Shown: positions 16,982 through 25,742 of the stretch, piece after piece
How the letters are laid out: every line of letters begins with the position of its first letter
How positions within the stretch are numbered: the stretch's first letter is position 1
Source of the DNA: JBJKPP01 sp046706145
GTDB taxonomy: Bacteria; Bacteroidota; Ignavibacteria; Ignavibacteriales; Ignavibacteriaceae
Assembly: GCA_046706145.1 (NCBI GenBank)
Contig: JBJKPP010000038.1
Span: forward strand, 1-36,601
DNA: 36,601 nt
Direction of reading: 5' to 3'
The notes under the pieces: model-generated
What the model saw: only the letters and a program-made list of their open reading frames with translations
Told to the model about the DNA's origin: nothing
Databases searched by the model: none
Translations under genes and position numbers: made by a program

Positions 16982-18985
16982 TTATTTAGAATTTTCTAGA
17001 ACAATTTCTGCAATATCTTTTACGGCCACTTCATCAGATTTATCAAAGCTTTTAACGCCGTCTGTCAACATAGTCATACAAAAAGGACAAGCACTGGCAA
17101 TAGTTTCTGCTCCTGTTCCAATTGCCTCGGATGTTCTTTCAACGTTAATCTTCCCTCCTTCCTCATCTTCTAAAAACATCCTACCACCACCGGCACCGCA
17201 GCAGAATCCTTTGCTTTTATTCCTTTTCATTTCAACAAGCTCAAGACTATTTATTTCCTTTAAGGAATTTCTTGGTGATTCATACACACTATTGTATCTG
17301 CCAAGATAGCAAGAATCATGATATGTAATTTTTTTCTTAACTTCGTCGTTTTTAATTTGAATCTTACCTGAAGACAAAAGTTCTTCAATCATTTGAGAGT
17401 GATGCATTACCTCATAATTTCCACCAAATTGCTTGTATTCATTACTAAGAGAATGAAAACAATGAGGACATGCGGTAACAATTTTTTTAACATTATAATT
17501 ATTCAGCGTTTCAACATTTTCTTGAATCATCATTTGAGCCAAATATTCATTTCCGAGCCTTCTGGCTGTGTCTCCATTGCATTTCTCCTCATTTCCCAAT
17601 ATACGAAAGTTAATATCTGCTTTTTTTAGTAATGTAGCAAAGGATTTTGTCACTTTTTTATATCGGTCGTCAAAAGAGCCTGCACAGCCAACCCAGAACA
17701 AAATATCACAATCTGGGTTTTCAGCCATAGTTTTAATATCCATTCCTTCCGCCCATTTTGCTCTGTCTGAGCTATTAAATGCCCATGGAGTAAAGTTGGT
17801 CTCAATGCTTTTAAATACATTATTTAAATTTTGAGGGAATTGTGCTTCTGACAGAACGAGATTCCTTCTCATGTCGATAATTGAATCAACGTGTTCAATC
17901 ATTACAGGGCATTCCTGAACACACGCGTTGCAAGTAGTGCATTCCCACAGTTCTGTATCGCTAATATAATCATGAACCAAATGTCTTTCGAAGATTTCTC
18001 CTTCTGTAATACCTTTTGCCATTAAAGGAGCTTTTTCTTCGACTCTGTGTCTTATATTCACTATAATTTTTCTTGGTGATAAAGACTTCCCTACTGTAGC
18101 CGCCGGACAAACAGAAGTACACCTTCCGCATTCTGTACATGTGTAGCCGTCAAGAATTTGTTTCCATGAAAGGTTCTCGATATCTGCCGCTCCATAAACT
18201 TCTATGTTTTCATCTTCAAGATTTATCGGATCCAGTGTATTCTTTCGAGGCTTTAATTTTCCCAAAAATGTATTGGGAATAGATGTAATTACATGAAGGT
18301 GTTTTGAATATGGCAAATAGTTCATGAAACTTAGTACTACCATAACATGCATCCACCAAAAAATTTCAAAGAACGCAGGTGCATTTGAAGGATTACTGCT
18401 ATAAATGAACTTACTCAAACCGTAAGAAAGAGGACGTACTGCATAAGCACCAAGGATGAAGTTATGTTTTGCCACAAGAGAAACATTCTCGCCAAACATT
18501 GCTACAACAACAGCAATTATTAGAACTAGAATAATTACTGCATCGACGTTACCTGACTTATCAACCTGCAGTCTTTTAACTTTTTGAACAAACCTTCTAT
18601 ACAATGCTATTAGGCAAGAAACTAAAACCAAAATGCCAAATACATCCTGGATAATTGTTATCAAAGAATAAACTGGACCAAGGAACGAGAGAGTAAATCC
18701 AGAATAAAAACCTTGAACAAGTGCTTCCAAAACTGCAAATAAAAAGAGCATGAAACCCCAGAAAATCAAAAAGTGGATTGTACCGGCTACGGGATCTCTC
18801 AATAACTTTTTCTGACCAAAAGCAACTACAAGTACTTGTTTTATTCTTTCGCCGATTTTATCAAATCTAAAATCCTTTTTTTTGCCTACAAGCATGAATT
18901 TATAAAGTCGATAACAACTCCAGAAAAACAGGCAAATAGCGAAAATGAATATTATGATAAAAACGACGTTTTTTACTTCCATCAA
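16982..18985 (-). CDS. FadF-like membrane iron-sulfur oxidoreductase (NarI-like domain, two 4Fe-4S, two CCG domains)
   Basis: 667 residues. A membrane domain of five to six helices (about 5-230), like the nitrate-reductase gamma subunit and with several histidines that may bind heme, is followed by two 4Fe-4S sites (C283/C286/C289/C293 and C349/C352/C355/C359). Two cysteine-rich CCG domains follow, as in heterodisulfide reductase HdrD and GlpC. The first has C434, C469, C506 and C509; the second has C559, C595-C596 and C633-C636. The same order occurs in Bacillus FadF. Such proteins are thought to pass electrons from electron-transfer flavoprotein to the quinone pool, which would fit fatty-acid oxidation, but no etf or acyl-CoA dehydrogenase genes are in view. 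The partner is therefore open. It sits 12 bases after bioY. Confidence 0.85.
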   Translation of the reverse strand: MMEVKNVVFIIIFIFAICLFFWSCYRLYKFMLVGKKKDFRFDKIGERIKQVLVVAFGQKKLLRDPVAGTIHFLIFWGFMLFLFAVLEALVQGFYSGFTLSFLGPVYSLITIIQDVFGILVLVSCLIALYRRFVQKVKRLQVDKSGNVDAVIILVLIIAVVVAMFGENVSLVAKHNFILGAYAVRPLSYGLSKFIYSSNPSNAPAFFEIFWWMHVMVVLSFMNYLPYSKHLHVITSIPNTFLGKLKPRKNTLDPINLEDENIEVYGAADIENLSWKQILDGYTCTECGRCTSVCPAATVGKSLSPRKIIVNIRHRVEEKAPLMAKGITEGEIFERHLVHDYISDTELWECTTCNACVQECPVMIEHVDSIIDMRRNLVLSEAQFPQNLNNVFKSIETNFTPWAFNSSDRAKWAEGMDIKTMAENPDCDILFWVGCAGSFDDRYKKVTKSFATLLKKADINFRILGNEEKCNGDTARRLGNEYLAQMMIQENVETLNNYNVKKIVTACPHCFHSLSNEYKQFGGNYEVMHHSQMIEELLSSGKIQIKNDEVKKKITYHDSCYLGRYNSVYESPRNSLKEINSLELVEMKRNKSKGFCCGAGGGRMFLEDEEGGKINVERTSEAIGTGAETIASACPFCMTMLTDGVKSFDKSDEVAVKDIAEIVLENSK

Positions 18986-18997
18986 AGAGAAAAATGA

Positions 18998-19570
18998 TTA
19001 ACGAGTTCTGGATTTTCGTGACGAGTTTGTTTTTACTATACCAAAATAAATAGATGCCGCAGCTACGATTTTAGCAACTTCCCAGACTGAAAAGATAGCA
19101 GCACCTGCTTCTAAAGCTTGAGAAAAGTTGTGTAAATAAAAAGTATTAAGGAATAATGTCCCGCATATTATCACAAATAATGATGAAACAAGCATTGCTA
19201 AAAGCACAATAAAATAATTCTTATTTCTCTCAACAATAAAACCAGTTAAATAGGCGGCGAACGGGAAAGCAAACAAGTAACCTCCTGCAGGACCAATCAG
19301 AGTTGCTATGCCCATACTTCCGTTAGCAAATACCGGCAGCCCAATTGCACCAGCAAATAAATATATTATTTGACTATAAGCACCATTTTTCGAACCGAGG
19401 AATGCTCCGGCTAATACAACAAACATTGTCTGAAGTGTAAAAGGAACTGGTTCAACCGGGAAAGAGATTTGTGAAGATACAGCGGTTAGTACAGAAAATG
19501 ATACTATCCAAAATATCTCTGAAGTGAAAACTTTTGGCAAGTTCAACGATTTTACAGATTTTGCTTCCAT
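18998..19570 (-). CDS. bioY: Biotin transporter BioY (ECF-type S component)
   Basis: 190 residues with about six membrane helices. Family marks include P-F-T-L-Q-T-M-F-V-V-L-A-G-A-F-L-G (about 42-58), Y-L-F-A-G-A-I-G-L-P-V-F-A (68-80) and G-P-A-G-G-Y-L-F-A-F-P (94-104). BioY binds biotin and can work alone or with the shared EcfAT energising module, which is not encoded here. It lies between the alpha/beta hydrolase gene (13 bases upstream) and the FadF-like gene (12 bases downstream), so the three probably form one transcript. No biotin genes are adjacent. Confidence 0.9.
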   Translation of the reverse strand: MEAKSVKSLNLPKVFTSEIFWIVSFSVLTAVSSQISFPVEPVPFTLQTMFVVLAGAFLGSKNGAYSQIIYLFAGAIGLPVFANGSMGIATLIGPAGGYLFAFPFAAYLTGFIVERNKNYFIVLLAMLVSSLFVIICGTLFLNTFYLHNFSQALEAGAAIFSVWEVAKIVAAASIYFGIVKTNSSRKSRTR

Positions 19571-19583
19571 TCTATATGTTTCC

Positions 19584-20429
19584 TTAATTAATTAAATTCT
19601 TATTAAAAAATTCTAAAGATTTGCCTATTGCCATATCAAGTTTGGGATTTGAGCCTTCAAAAGGATGTTTTGCATTAAAAGTATGTCCGGTAGATGGTAT
19701 TTTTACTAATTCTGTTGTCTCTTTATTTGACCAGCCAAAAATTCTATCCGCTTCTTTTAAACGAATCGTTAAATCCTGCTCTCCGTGCAAAATCAAAAAT
19801 GGACATTTTAATTTACCCGCAGCTTTTTCAATATTCAGTTTATTCTCTTTATTTTTTTCTATGTCTTCCAAAAAGGAATAATTTTGTCTCATAAGTTGAT
19901 GTGTTCTAGAGTTCATGACGTCGATATATCCTTTTCGTTTCCATTCATTTTTTTGTCTTTCAGTAAATCTGTCATAATCAGAAACAGACGCCCATACTGC
20001 AACCGCTGAAATGTCATCTCTTTGGGATGCTGTTAAAACAGATAGACCACCACCTCTGCTGTGACCTAAAATACCAATCGTTGAGTTTTTATTCTCACCG
20101 AAAAATCCGCTTTTATAGGAATCAATAATAAAAGATAGTTCGTTCATTTCTCTCGAAAGTGTATTCTCTGCAAATTTCTCTAATTCATCAAATTCTGTTA
20201 GACTCTCTCCTACACCATTATGTGAAAAATTGAAAGTTATGACAAAGTAGCCGTTCTTGCCGAAATGTTCAGCAACATAAGGGAAAAACCCCCAATTTTT
20301 AAATCCCTTAAATCCATGGACAATTATTAAGCAAGGAGAAAGATTGAGATTTTCAAAGCCATCGATACTTACCCTTAAAATATCGTCATCTTGGGCATTC
20401 AGAACAAATTCTTTGTGCATTTCAATCAA
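19584..20429 (-). CDS. Alpha/beta hydrolase (serine hydrolase)
   Basis: 281 residues. The alpha/beta-hydrolase fold is evident from the oxyanion-side motif H38-G39-F40, the nucleophile elbow G-H-S124-R-G-G, the acid D219 in H-G-E-Q-D and H249 in S-T-G-H. It lacks a signal peptide, so it is cytoplasmic. It resembles dienelactone-hydrolase/BAAT-like esterases, but the substrate is unknown. It is the first gene of the bioY operon. The start may be M1 or M4 (M-I-E-M); the difference is trivial. Confidence 0.85.
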   Translation of the reverse strand: MIEMHKEFVLNAQDDDILRVSIDGFENLNLSPCLIIVHGFKGFKNWGFFPYVAEHFGKNGYFVITFNFSHNGVGESLTEFDELEKFAENTLSREMNELSFIIDSYKSGFFGENKNSTIGILGHSRGGGLSVLTASQRDDISAVAVWASVSDYDRFTERQKNEWKRKGYIDVMNSRTHQLMRQNYSFLEDIEKNKENKLNIEKAAGKLKCPFLILHGEQDLTIRLKEADRIFGWSNKETTELVKIPSTGHTFNAKHPFEGSNPKLDMAIGKSLEFFNKNLIN

Positions 20430-20462
20430 ATATGCTTATTATAGCCTGAAAAGTCAAGAAAT

Positions 20463-20495
20463 AGTGTAAAATGAGTGATATTCTAATTTCACACT
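20463..20495. promoter_or_regulatory. Operator-like inverted repeat upstream of the alpha/beta hydrolase operon
   Basis: AGTGTAAAAT (20463-20472) and ATTTCACACT (20486-20495) are inverted repeats with 9 of 10 matches and a 13-base spacer, 34-66 bases before the hydrolase start. The size and place fit a binding site for a dimeric regulator or a promoter-proximal operator. No regulator gene is adjacent. Confidence 0.35.
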
Positions 20496-20571
20496 AATTC
20501 CGGGTCAGTTTCCGGATATTACGATAAGAACGATTTAATTCTAAATCAAACTTAAAATAATAAAAAAAAGC

Positions 20572-20628
20572 AGGGACGATGCAATATCGTCTTTACGTTA
20601 TTATAAAGATGCCCACGGGAATTCCCGT
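20572..20628. repeat. REP-like double hairpin
   Basis: GACGAT-GCAAT-ATCGTC (20575-20591) is a perfect 6-bp stem, extendable to 9 bp with G:T pairs (20572-20594). It is followed by a perfect 14-base palindrome ACGGGAATTCCCGT (20615-20628). The GGGACGATGCAATATCGTC pattern resembles small hairpin repeats scattered in many environmental bacterial genomes. Only one copy is in the window, so its repeat nature is inferred. Confidence 0.4.
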
Positions 20629-20894
20629 TATGTTAAAGTGAAAAATTAAAACTATGAATAAATTCATGCTATTTTATTGAGGAACAACACTGCCGGTTCT
20701 TTTGTTAAATATTGAAAGAATGACTCATTAAGTTTTAAGCAATGATTCTAATCTTACTCGCAAACAGATTAATAGTATGAATAAGAGAAAGATTATGAAT
20801 TCATATTCGGCAAGATTCTGAAATGGCTTGATGATATTTATTTTGAGTGTTTATTTAACTAATTTATATGAAGTTAAGGAAGTAATTATTTAGA

Positions 20895-21647
20895 ATGAGA
20901 TATTTATTAGTAATACCTTCAATAGACATTAAGAATGGGAAAACCGTACGAGTTGTAAAAGGAATTCCTGAACTGGATTGTAAAGAGTATGGCAGTAACC
21001 CTGTTGAAATGGCCAGGATCTGGAGAGCCGAGAATGCCAAGCTTATTCACGTAGTAGATTTTGATGGCTCCGAAAACCACTCCCATAAGAACTTCAAGAT
21101 AATAGAAGAAATTTGCAATTCCGTGATTATTCCTGTGGAGTTTGCTGGAGGAATCAGAACTATGCACGATGCTGATGCGATTTTGGATACAGGAATTTGC
21201 AGATTGGTCATTGGAACCATGGCTTTGGAAAGTCCGGACGAATTTAAGAAAGTGTTTGAAAAACACGGTCCCGCTAAAATTGCAGTGTCTCTCGATGTGT
21301 CAAACGGTGAACTTATGAAGCGAGGAAGAAGAGTTCACACTGGAGTGCGGTACCAGGATTTTGCGAAACAGATAGCAGATATAGGTGTTAAAAGATTCAT
21401 AGTTACTGATATTGAAAGAAACGGTGTTATGGACGGTCCAAACGTTGAACTTTCACTTGAGATCGCAAGTATAGCAAAAACAAAAGTTACACACTCAGGT
21501 GGAATAAGAAATAAAGATGAACTTCTGGATATACAAAAACATTTGCCGGACGGAATAGATTCTGTTATAGTCGGAAGAGCTCTTTATGAAAACAGGTTCC
21601 CCTGCCAGAGAATGTGGCGCGTAGCCGAAAGCGGAATTTTTAACTAG
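20895..21647 (+). CDS. HisA-family isomerase, divergent and outside a histidine operon
   Basis: 250 residues of (beta/alpha)8 fold. Matches to HisA (the ProFAR isomerase of histidine synthesis) include I-P-S-I-D11 in strand 1 (catalytic Asp), H-V-V-D-F-D-G, A-G-G-I-R (84-88, usually GGGIR), D134 in V-S-L-D (second catalytic Asp), V-T-D-I-E-R-N-G (170-177) and V-I-V-G-R-A-L-Y-E near the end. Differences from typical HisA: the loop after D134 reads S-N-G-E-L-M-K-R-G-R-R instead of the usual R-D-G-K-V-A-V-x-G-W, and a C-terminal tail W-R-V-A-E-S-G is added. It begins an operon with a cyclic-nucleotide-binding and a UspA gene and has no his neighbours. It could be the genome's only HisA or a paralogue with another task. 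Confidence 0.75.
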   Translation: MRYLLVIPSIDIKNGKTVRVVKGIPELDCKEYGSNPVEMARIWRAENAKLIHVVDFDGSENHSHKNFKIIEEICNSVIIPVEFAGGIRTMHDADAILDTGICRLVIGTMALESPDEFKKVFEKHGPAKIAVSLDVSNGELMKRGRRVHTGVRYQDFAKQIADIGVKRFIVTDIERNGVMDGPNVELSLEIASIAKTKVTHSGGIRNKDELLDIQKHLPDGIDSVIVGRALYENRFPCQRMWRVAESGIFN

Positions 21648-21658
21648 GGAGAGATTTC

Positions 21659-22213
21659 ATGGCAAAAGATAACGGATATGTTCACAGCAGTTTTTGGGCA
21701 AATATTTTCAAAACTGCCCCCGACCGCATGGAACTTGAACAATCTTTGCTTGCCATTCCGCCTTTTCAATCTCTTACAAAAAGAGAACTCGATATGCTTT
21801 TCACAATAATCCATAATAGAAGTTATCTGGCCGGTGAGTATATCTTTTACCAAGGTGATCCAGGCATTGGATTATATATAATTCGCGAAGGCGAAGTAAA
21901 AATAGAAAGAAAAGATGAGTCAGGAGACGCGATACAGCTTGCTTACCTAAAGAAAGGAGATTTTTTAGGCGAACTGGCTCTTGTAGACGGGGAAAAGAGA
22001 TCAGCTTCTGCATTGGCTGTTACAGATGTTAGGCTTGCCGTAATTTTCAAACCGGACTTAGACGAGTTTATTGAAGAATACCCTAAAAAAGGAATAAAGA
22101 TTCTTCAGGGTATATCACATATTATGGCAGGAAGATTAAGAGCTTTAAACGAAGAATATTTCTCACAGATTAGTAAGTCGAAAACAAAATCGGAGAGTAA
22201 TTATGGAACTTGA
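21659..22213 (+). CDS. Cyclic-nucleotide-binding domain protein without output domain
   Basis: 184 residues. One CNB domain (about 33-155) has the phosphate-binding cassette G-E105-L-A-L-V-D-G-E-K-R114-S-A-S, including the Glu and Arg that contact ribose and phosphate, so nucleotide binding is plausible. Around it are a short N-terminal stretch and a C-terminal helix, but no DNA-binding, kinase or channel domain. It would therefore act through a partner. It lies 11 bases after the HisA-family gene with a GGAG site, and its end overlaps the UspA start by 11 bases, suggesting a joint signalling unit. Confidence 0.85.
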   Translation: MAKDNGYVHSSFWANIFKTAPDRMELEQSLLAIPPFQSLTKRELDMLFTIIHNRSYLAGEYIFYQGDPGIGLYIIREGEVKIERKDESGDAIQLAYLKKGDFLGELALVDGEKRSASALAVTDVRLAVIFKPDLDEFIEEYPKKGIKILQGISHIMAGRLRALNEEYFSQISKSKTKSESNYGT

Positions 22214-22688
22214 CATAAAAAAGGTTTTAGTCCCTATAGATTTTTCCGATTATTCCAAAAGCGCTCTAAAATATGCAGCAAACTTTGCTCTAACTTTCCA
22301 TGCTGAGATGATATTAATTTACGTTGTTGAACCAATCATCTATCCTTCTGATTTTAGTATGGGGCAAATTGCCGTACCAACTATAAATGTGGAAATGGAC
22401 AAGCGTGCATCAGAAGAATTGGAAAAACTGGCAAGCAGAGAAATTTCAAAAGACTTAAGGGTAAAAACTTTAGTTAAATCAGGGAAACCTTTTATTGAAA
22501 TTATTGATACTGCTACTGAAGAAAACGTTGACCTGATAATTATTTCTACTCATGGACACACTGGAGTAGAACATATATTATTTGGAAGCACTGCAGAAAA
22601 AGTAGTTAGAAAGGCTCCTTGCCCTGTTCTAACTTTAAGAGAGCCAATAAAGGGATACAATTTCAGGAATGAACTAAAGAAAGATTAG
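22203..22688 (+). CDS. Universal stress protein (UspA family)
   Basis: 161 residues forming one Usp domain. D13 in P-I-D-F-S and the nucleotide loop S115-T-H-G118-x9-G128-S129 correspond to the ATP-binding G-x2-G-x9-G-S/T motif, with Ser in place of the first Gly. Such proteins bind ATP or AMP and help in stress adaptation. The gene overlaps the CNB gene by 11 bases and ends 13 bases from the convergent polyprenyl synthase gene. Pairing of CNB and Usp modules is known as a fusion in mycobacterial protein acetyltransferases and elsewhere, so a functional link is plausible but inferred. Confidence 0.88.
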   Translation: MELDIKKVLVPIDFSDYSKSALKYAANFALTFHAEMILIYVVEPIIYPSDFSMGQIAVPTINVEMDKRASEELEKLASREISKDLRVKTLVKSGKPFIEIIDTATEENVDLIIISTHGHTGVEHILFGSTAEKVVRKAPCPVLTLREPIKGYNFRNELKKD

Positions 22689-22701
22689 AGATAAAAGAAG
22701 T

Positions 22702-23679
22702 TTAACTTTTTCTTTCTACTACAAAATCTACCAATGCCTCTAGAGATACTTTAGAAGGTGAATCCGGTAAGCATTTTAGAGAATCTTTAGCCTTTTGTGA
22801 ATAAGAAGCAGCCCTCTCAGCGGCATACGTAATACCATCGTTCTGTCTAACAAATTCTATTATCTTCTTTATGTTATCTTTTTCATCGTGGTCTTTCAAC
22901 ATGGCTTTAATTTTTGCAGCTTTGTCATGTGAAACTTTGTTTAAAGAGTAAATCAAAGGAAGAGTAATTTTCTTTTCTCTTATGTCTCCACCTACTCTTT
23001 TTCCAATTAACTTATATGCTCCTTCATAATCCAGGATGTCATCTTTAATCTGAAACGCTATTCCTAGATTAGTTCCAAATTGCTTCATTGCATTATGATA
23101 ATCTTCATTATTTGAAGCACTTAGGGCCCCTATTTCACAACATGTTTCAAGTAATGATGCTGTTTTATCCGAGATAACTTTAAAGTAGGTATCTTCATCA
23201 ATATTTAGCTTTCTGGTCTTCTGAATTTGAAGCAGCTCTCCTTCCGACATTCTTTTTACAGTATTTGTAATTACCGAGAGGAAGTCAAAATCTTTTCCGT
23301 CAACGGCTATCATTAGCCCTCTTGCAAGGAGATAATCCCCCATTAACACTGCAGCTTTATTCTTGAACACAGCATTTATTGACCAAAATCCCCTTCTCTT
23401 ATCTGCATTATCAACAACATCATCGTGAACAAGAGTGGCGGTATGTAAAAGTTCCACTAAAACAGCACCGCGGTAACTTCTATCGCTAACACCGCCAGCA
23501 GTTTGTGCAGACAACAGCACAAGAAGCGGTCTAATTTTTTTACCTTTTTGTCTTAAAAGATATCTTGCTATTAAATCGACCAGACCAACCTTTGACTTAA
23601 TAGATTCCTTGAAGTTCTCATGAAACTTTTCAAGTTCATCCTTAATAGGCTTACTTATTTCTGATAAACTGAGACCCAT
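22702..23679 (-). CDS. Polyprenyl diphosphate synthase (long chain)
   Basis: 325 residues. The two aspartate-rich motifs are D86-D-x-x-D90 (first, followed by N-A-D-K-R-R-G) and D213-D-x-x-D217 (second, in Q-I-K-D-D-I-L-D-Y). They hold the Mg2+-diphosphates for chain elongation. The residues just before the first motif are small (T80-A81-T82), fitting a long product such as hepta- to octaprenyl diphosphate for the menaquinone side chain. The start codon directly follows the tatC stop. The exact chain length needs biochemistry. Confidence 0.9.
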   Translation of the reverse strand: MGLSLSEISKPIKDELEKFHENFKESIKSKVGLVDLIARYLLRQKGKKIRPLLVLLSAQTAGGVSDRSYRGAVLVELLHTATLVHDDVVDNADKRRGFWSINAVFKNKAAVLMGDYLLARGLMIAVDGKDFDFLSVITNTVKRMSEGELLQIQKTRKLNIDEDTYFKVISDKTASLLETCCEIGALSASNNEDYHNAMKQFGTNLGIAFQIKDDILDYEGAYKLIGKRVGGDIREKKITLPLIYSLNKVSHDKAAKIKAMLKDHDEKDNIKKIIEFVRQNDGITYAAERAASYSQKAKDSLKCLPDSPSKVSLEALVDFVVERKS

Positions 23680-24444
23680 TTATTTTTTCTTTTTTACACT
23701 TAGCCGTGAAATTAATATACTTACTTCATATAGTACAAGTAATGGACCGGCCATAATGAGCTGTGTGGCAACATCGGGCGGTGTCAAAAACGCCGATACT
23801 ATAAATATTACTACAATTGCATATCTTCTATATTTAGACATAAGAGCTGGAGTTATAACTCCTAATTTTGTCAGGAAAAATGATATCAGAGGTAATTCGA
23901 AAACTAAACCAGCGCCAAGCATAGCACTAATAATTATCGTCATATACTCATTAATTGCAAATTCATTCTTTATGGCTTTAGTTCCGAATTGGACCGCAAA
24001 TTTTAAAACGAAAGGTAATAGTACAAAGTAGGCAAAAACAATCCCGACCAAAAAACATAACGTCGAGAATGCTACGGTTAGTGAAATATATTTTCTTTCA
24101 CTTTTTTTAAGTGCTGGAGCAACAAATTTCCAAAACTGATAGAACAAATTTGGCAGGCTAAGGATGATGCCGGCAGCAATAGCAACCTCGAAATACAAAT
24201 ATAACTGGCCAAAGGGCCTTAGATTTTGAAGTTGTACGCCTGCTTTTGCAGCAGGTTTCAGCAATATATTATTTATTAAGAAGTCAATGAAAATCCATGC
24301 GATAGCTGTACCGACTACAAGTCCTATTAAAGAATAAATTATTCTCCACCGCAATTCCTCGAGATGTTCGAGGAATGTCATTTCATTACCGGATTCTTCT
24401 TCGCTGTTATTATTTTGGGTAGTTAATTCTTGAGAGGATGCCAT
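23680..24444 (-). CDS. tatC: Twin-arginine translocase subunit TatC
   Basis: 254 residues with six membrane helices. The N-terminal signature M-T-F-L-E-H-L-E-E-L-R-W-R (about 22-34) holds the glutamates that recognise the twin-arginine signal peptide. It exports folded proteins; a twin-arginine-type leader is present on the fucosidase encoded at 26.4 kb. No tatA or tatB lies nearby. The start overlaps the glyA stop by one base (TAATG), so glyA, tatC and the polyprenyl synthase gene are one coupled operon. Confidence 0.93.
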   Translation of the reverse strand: MASSQELTTQNNNSEEESGNEMTFLEHLEELRWRIIYSLIGLVVGTAIAWIFIDFLINNILLKPAAKAGVQLQNLRPFGQLYLYFEVAIAAGIILSLPNLFYQFWKFVAPALKKSERKYISLTVAFSTLCFLVGIVFAYFVLLPFVLKFAVQFGTKAIKNEFAINEYMTIIISAMLGAGLVFELPLISFFLTKLGVITPALMSKYRRYAIVVIFIVSAFLTPPDVATQLIMAGPLLVLYEVSILISRLSVKKKK

Positions 24445-25742
24445 TAAGTTAAATCAGAATATAATGGAAATTTACCACATAAAGTTTTAACATCATGCTT
24501 GACCTCCTCAATAACATTAGTTTTGTCAATGTTATTTATAACCTTGTTAATAAAATCCGCTATAACTATCATCTCATTTTCTCCCATCCCTCTTGTAGTA
24601 ACAGCCGGAGTACCGATACGAATTCCGCTCGTTACAAAAGGACTTCTCTGGTCAAAAGGTACCATGTTTTTATTTACAGTTATGCCAGCCTTTTCGAGTG
24701 CATTCTCAGCTTCTTTTCCTGTAACATTTTTATTATTCAAATCTATTAGCATTAGATGGTTATCAGTGCCGCCGGAAATAATATCAAAATTGCGCTTAGT
24801 TAATTCATTTGACAAAGCCTTTGCATTCTTAATTATCTGCTCAGCATATTTCTTGAAAGAGTTCTGCAGCACTTCACCAAAAGAAACAGCTTTTGCCATG
24901 ATTATATGCATTAAGGGTCCACCTTGAATACCGGGCATGACAACCGAATCCATTAACTCAGACATCAGCCTTAGTCTGTCACCCTTAGGAGTTTTAATTC
25001 CAAGAGTATTCTCTTTGTCTTTACCAATTAGTATTATTCCACCCCTTGGACCTCTAAGAGTCTTGTGCGTAGTAGAGGTAACAATATCGCAATAAGGAAG
25101 CGGATTAGTTAGTAAACCTTTGGCAATTAGGCCTGCCGGATGCGCCATATCACAGATCAAAAATGCACCTACTTTGTCGGCTATTTCTCTAAAAGTTTTA
25201 TAATCCCACTCTCGGGAGTAAGCACTGGCTCCCGTTATTATCATTTGCGGTTTTTCCTTTTTAGCTAAATCTTCTATTATATTATAATCTAAAATCTTAG
25301 TAGTTTTATTTAAGGTATAGCCTACGGCATTATAAATTTTGCCGCTAAAGTTAACTGGTGAACCGTGTGTCAAGTGCCCGCCATGAGCAAGGCTTAATCC
25401 CAATACTTTGTCACCAGGTTTTAGCAAGGTCATATAAACAGCCATATTTGCCTGAGAACCACTGTGTGGCTGCACATTCACATATTCCGCATTGAAGATT
25501 TTCTTTAGCCTATCACGGGCTATATTTTCTGCGATATCTACAAACTCACAGCCACCATAATATCTTCTTCCCGGATAGCCTTCCGCATATTTATTTGTAA
25601 GAACAGTGCCAGCAGCTTCTAAAACTGCCCTGCTTACAAAATTCTCAGATGCAATTAGTTCAAGCTTTTCCCTCTGTCTGTTCAATTCACCTGTTAGTGC
25701 ACTATATACTTCGCCGTCGCTTTTTATAAAATTGTAATCCAT
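24444..25742 (-). CDS. glyA: Serine hydroxymethyltransferase
   Basis: 432 residues, a PLP enzyme that interconverts serine and glycine with tetrahydrofolate. K227 in T-T-H-K-T-L-R-G-P-R-G-G forms the internal aldimine. N-K-Y-A-E-G-Y-P-G-R-R-Y-Y-G-G (50-64) and H-S-G-S-Q-A-N (93-99) are the usual substrate and cofactor segments. Length is normal. First gene of the glyA-tatC-polyprenyl synthase operon. Its promoter must lie in the long gap to the right (25743-26410). Confidence 0.95.
   Translation of the reverse strand: MDYNFIKSDGEVYSALTGELNRQREKLELIASENFVSRAVLEAAGTVLTNKYAEGYPGRRYYGGCEFVDIAENIARDRLKKIFNAEYVNVQPHSGSQANMAVYMTLLKPGDKVLGLSLAHGGHLTHGSPVNFSGKIYNAVGYTLNKTTKILDYNIIEDLAKKEKPQMIITGASAYSREWDYKTFREIADKVGAFLICDMAHPAGLIAKGLLTNPLPYCDIVTSTTHKTLRGPRGGIILIGKDKENTLGIKTPKGDRLRLMSELMDSVVMPGIQGGPLMHIIMAKAVSFGEVLQNSFKKYAEQIIKNAKALSNELTKRNFDIISGGTDNHLMLIDLNNKNVTGKEAENALEKAGITVNKNMVPFDQRSPFVTSGIRIGTPAVTTRGMGENEMIVIADFINKVINNIDKTNVIEEVKHDVKTLCGKFPLYSDLT

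Larger units (their letters stand above)
20430..20894. other. 465-bp non-coding gap between divergent operons
   Basis: No credible gene is seen on either strand. It contains an operator-like inverted repeat near the hydrolase start (20463-20495), a short CCGG hairpin (20509-20524), a REP-like double hairpin (20572-20628) and an A+T-rich right half that should hold the promoter of the HisA-family operon. The A-run at 20562-20568 followed by strong hairpins may also insulate the two operons. Confidence 0.5.

Noticed and set aside
20895..21647. Plain histidine-pathway hisA as a firm call
   Set aside because: Catalytic aspartates are present, but the active-site loop, tail and neighbours differ; kept as HisA-family only.
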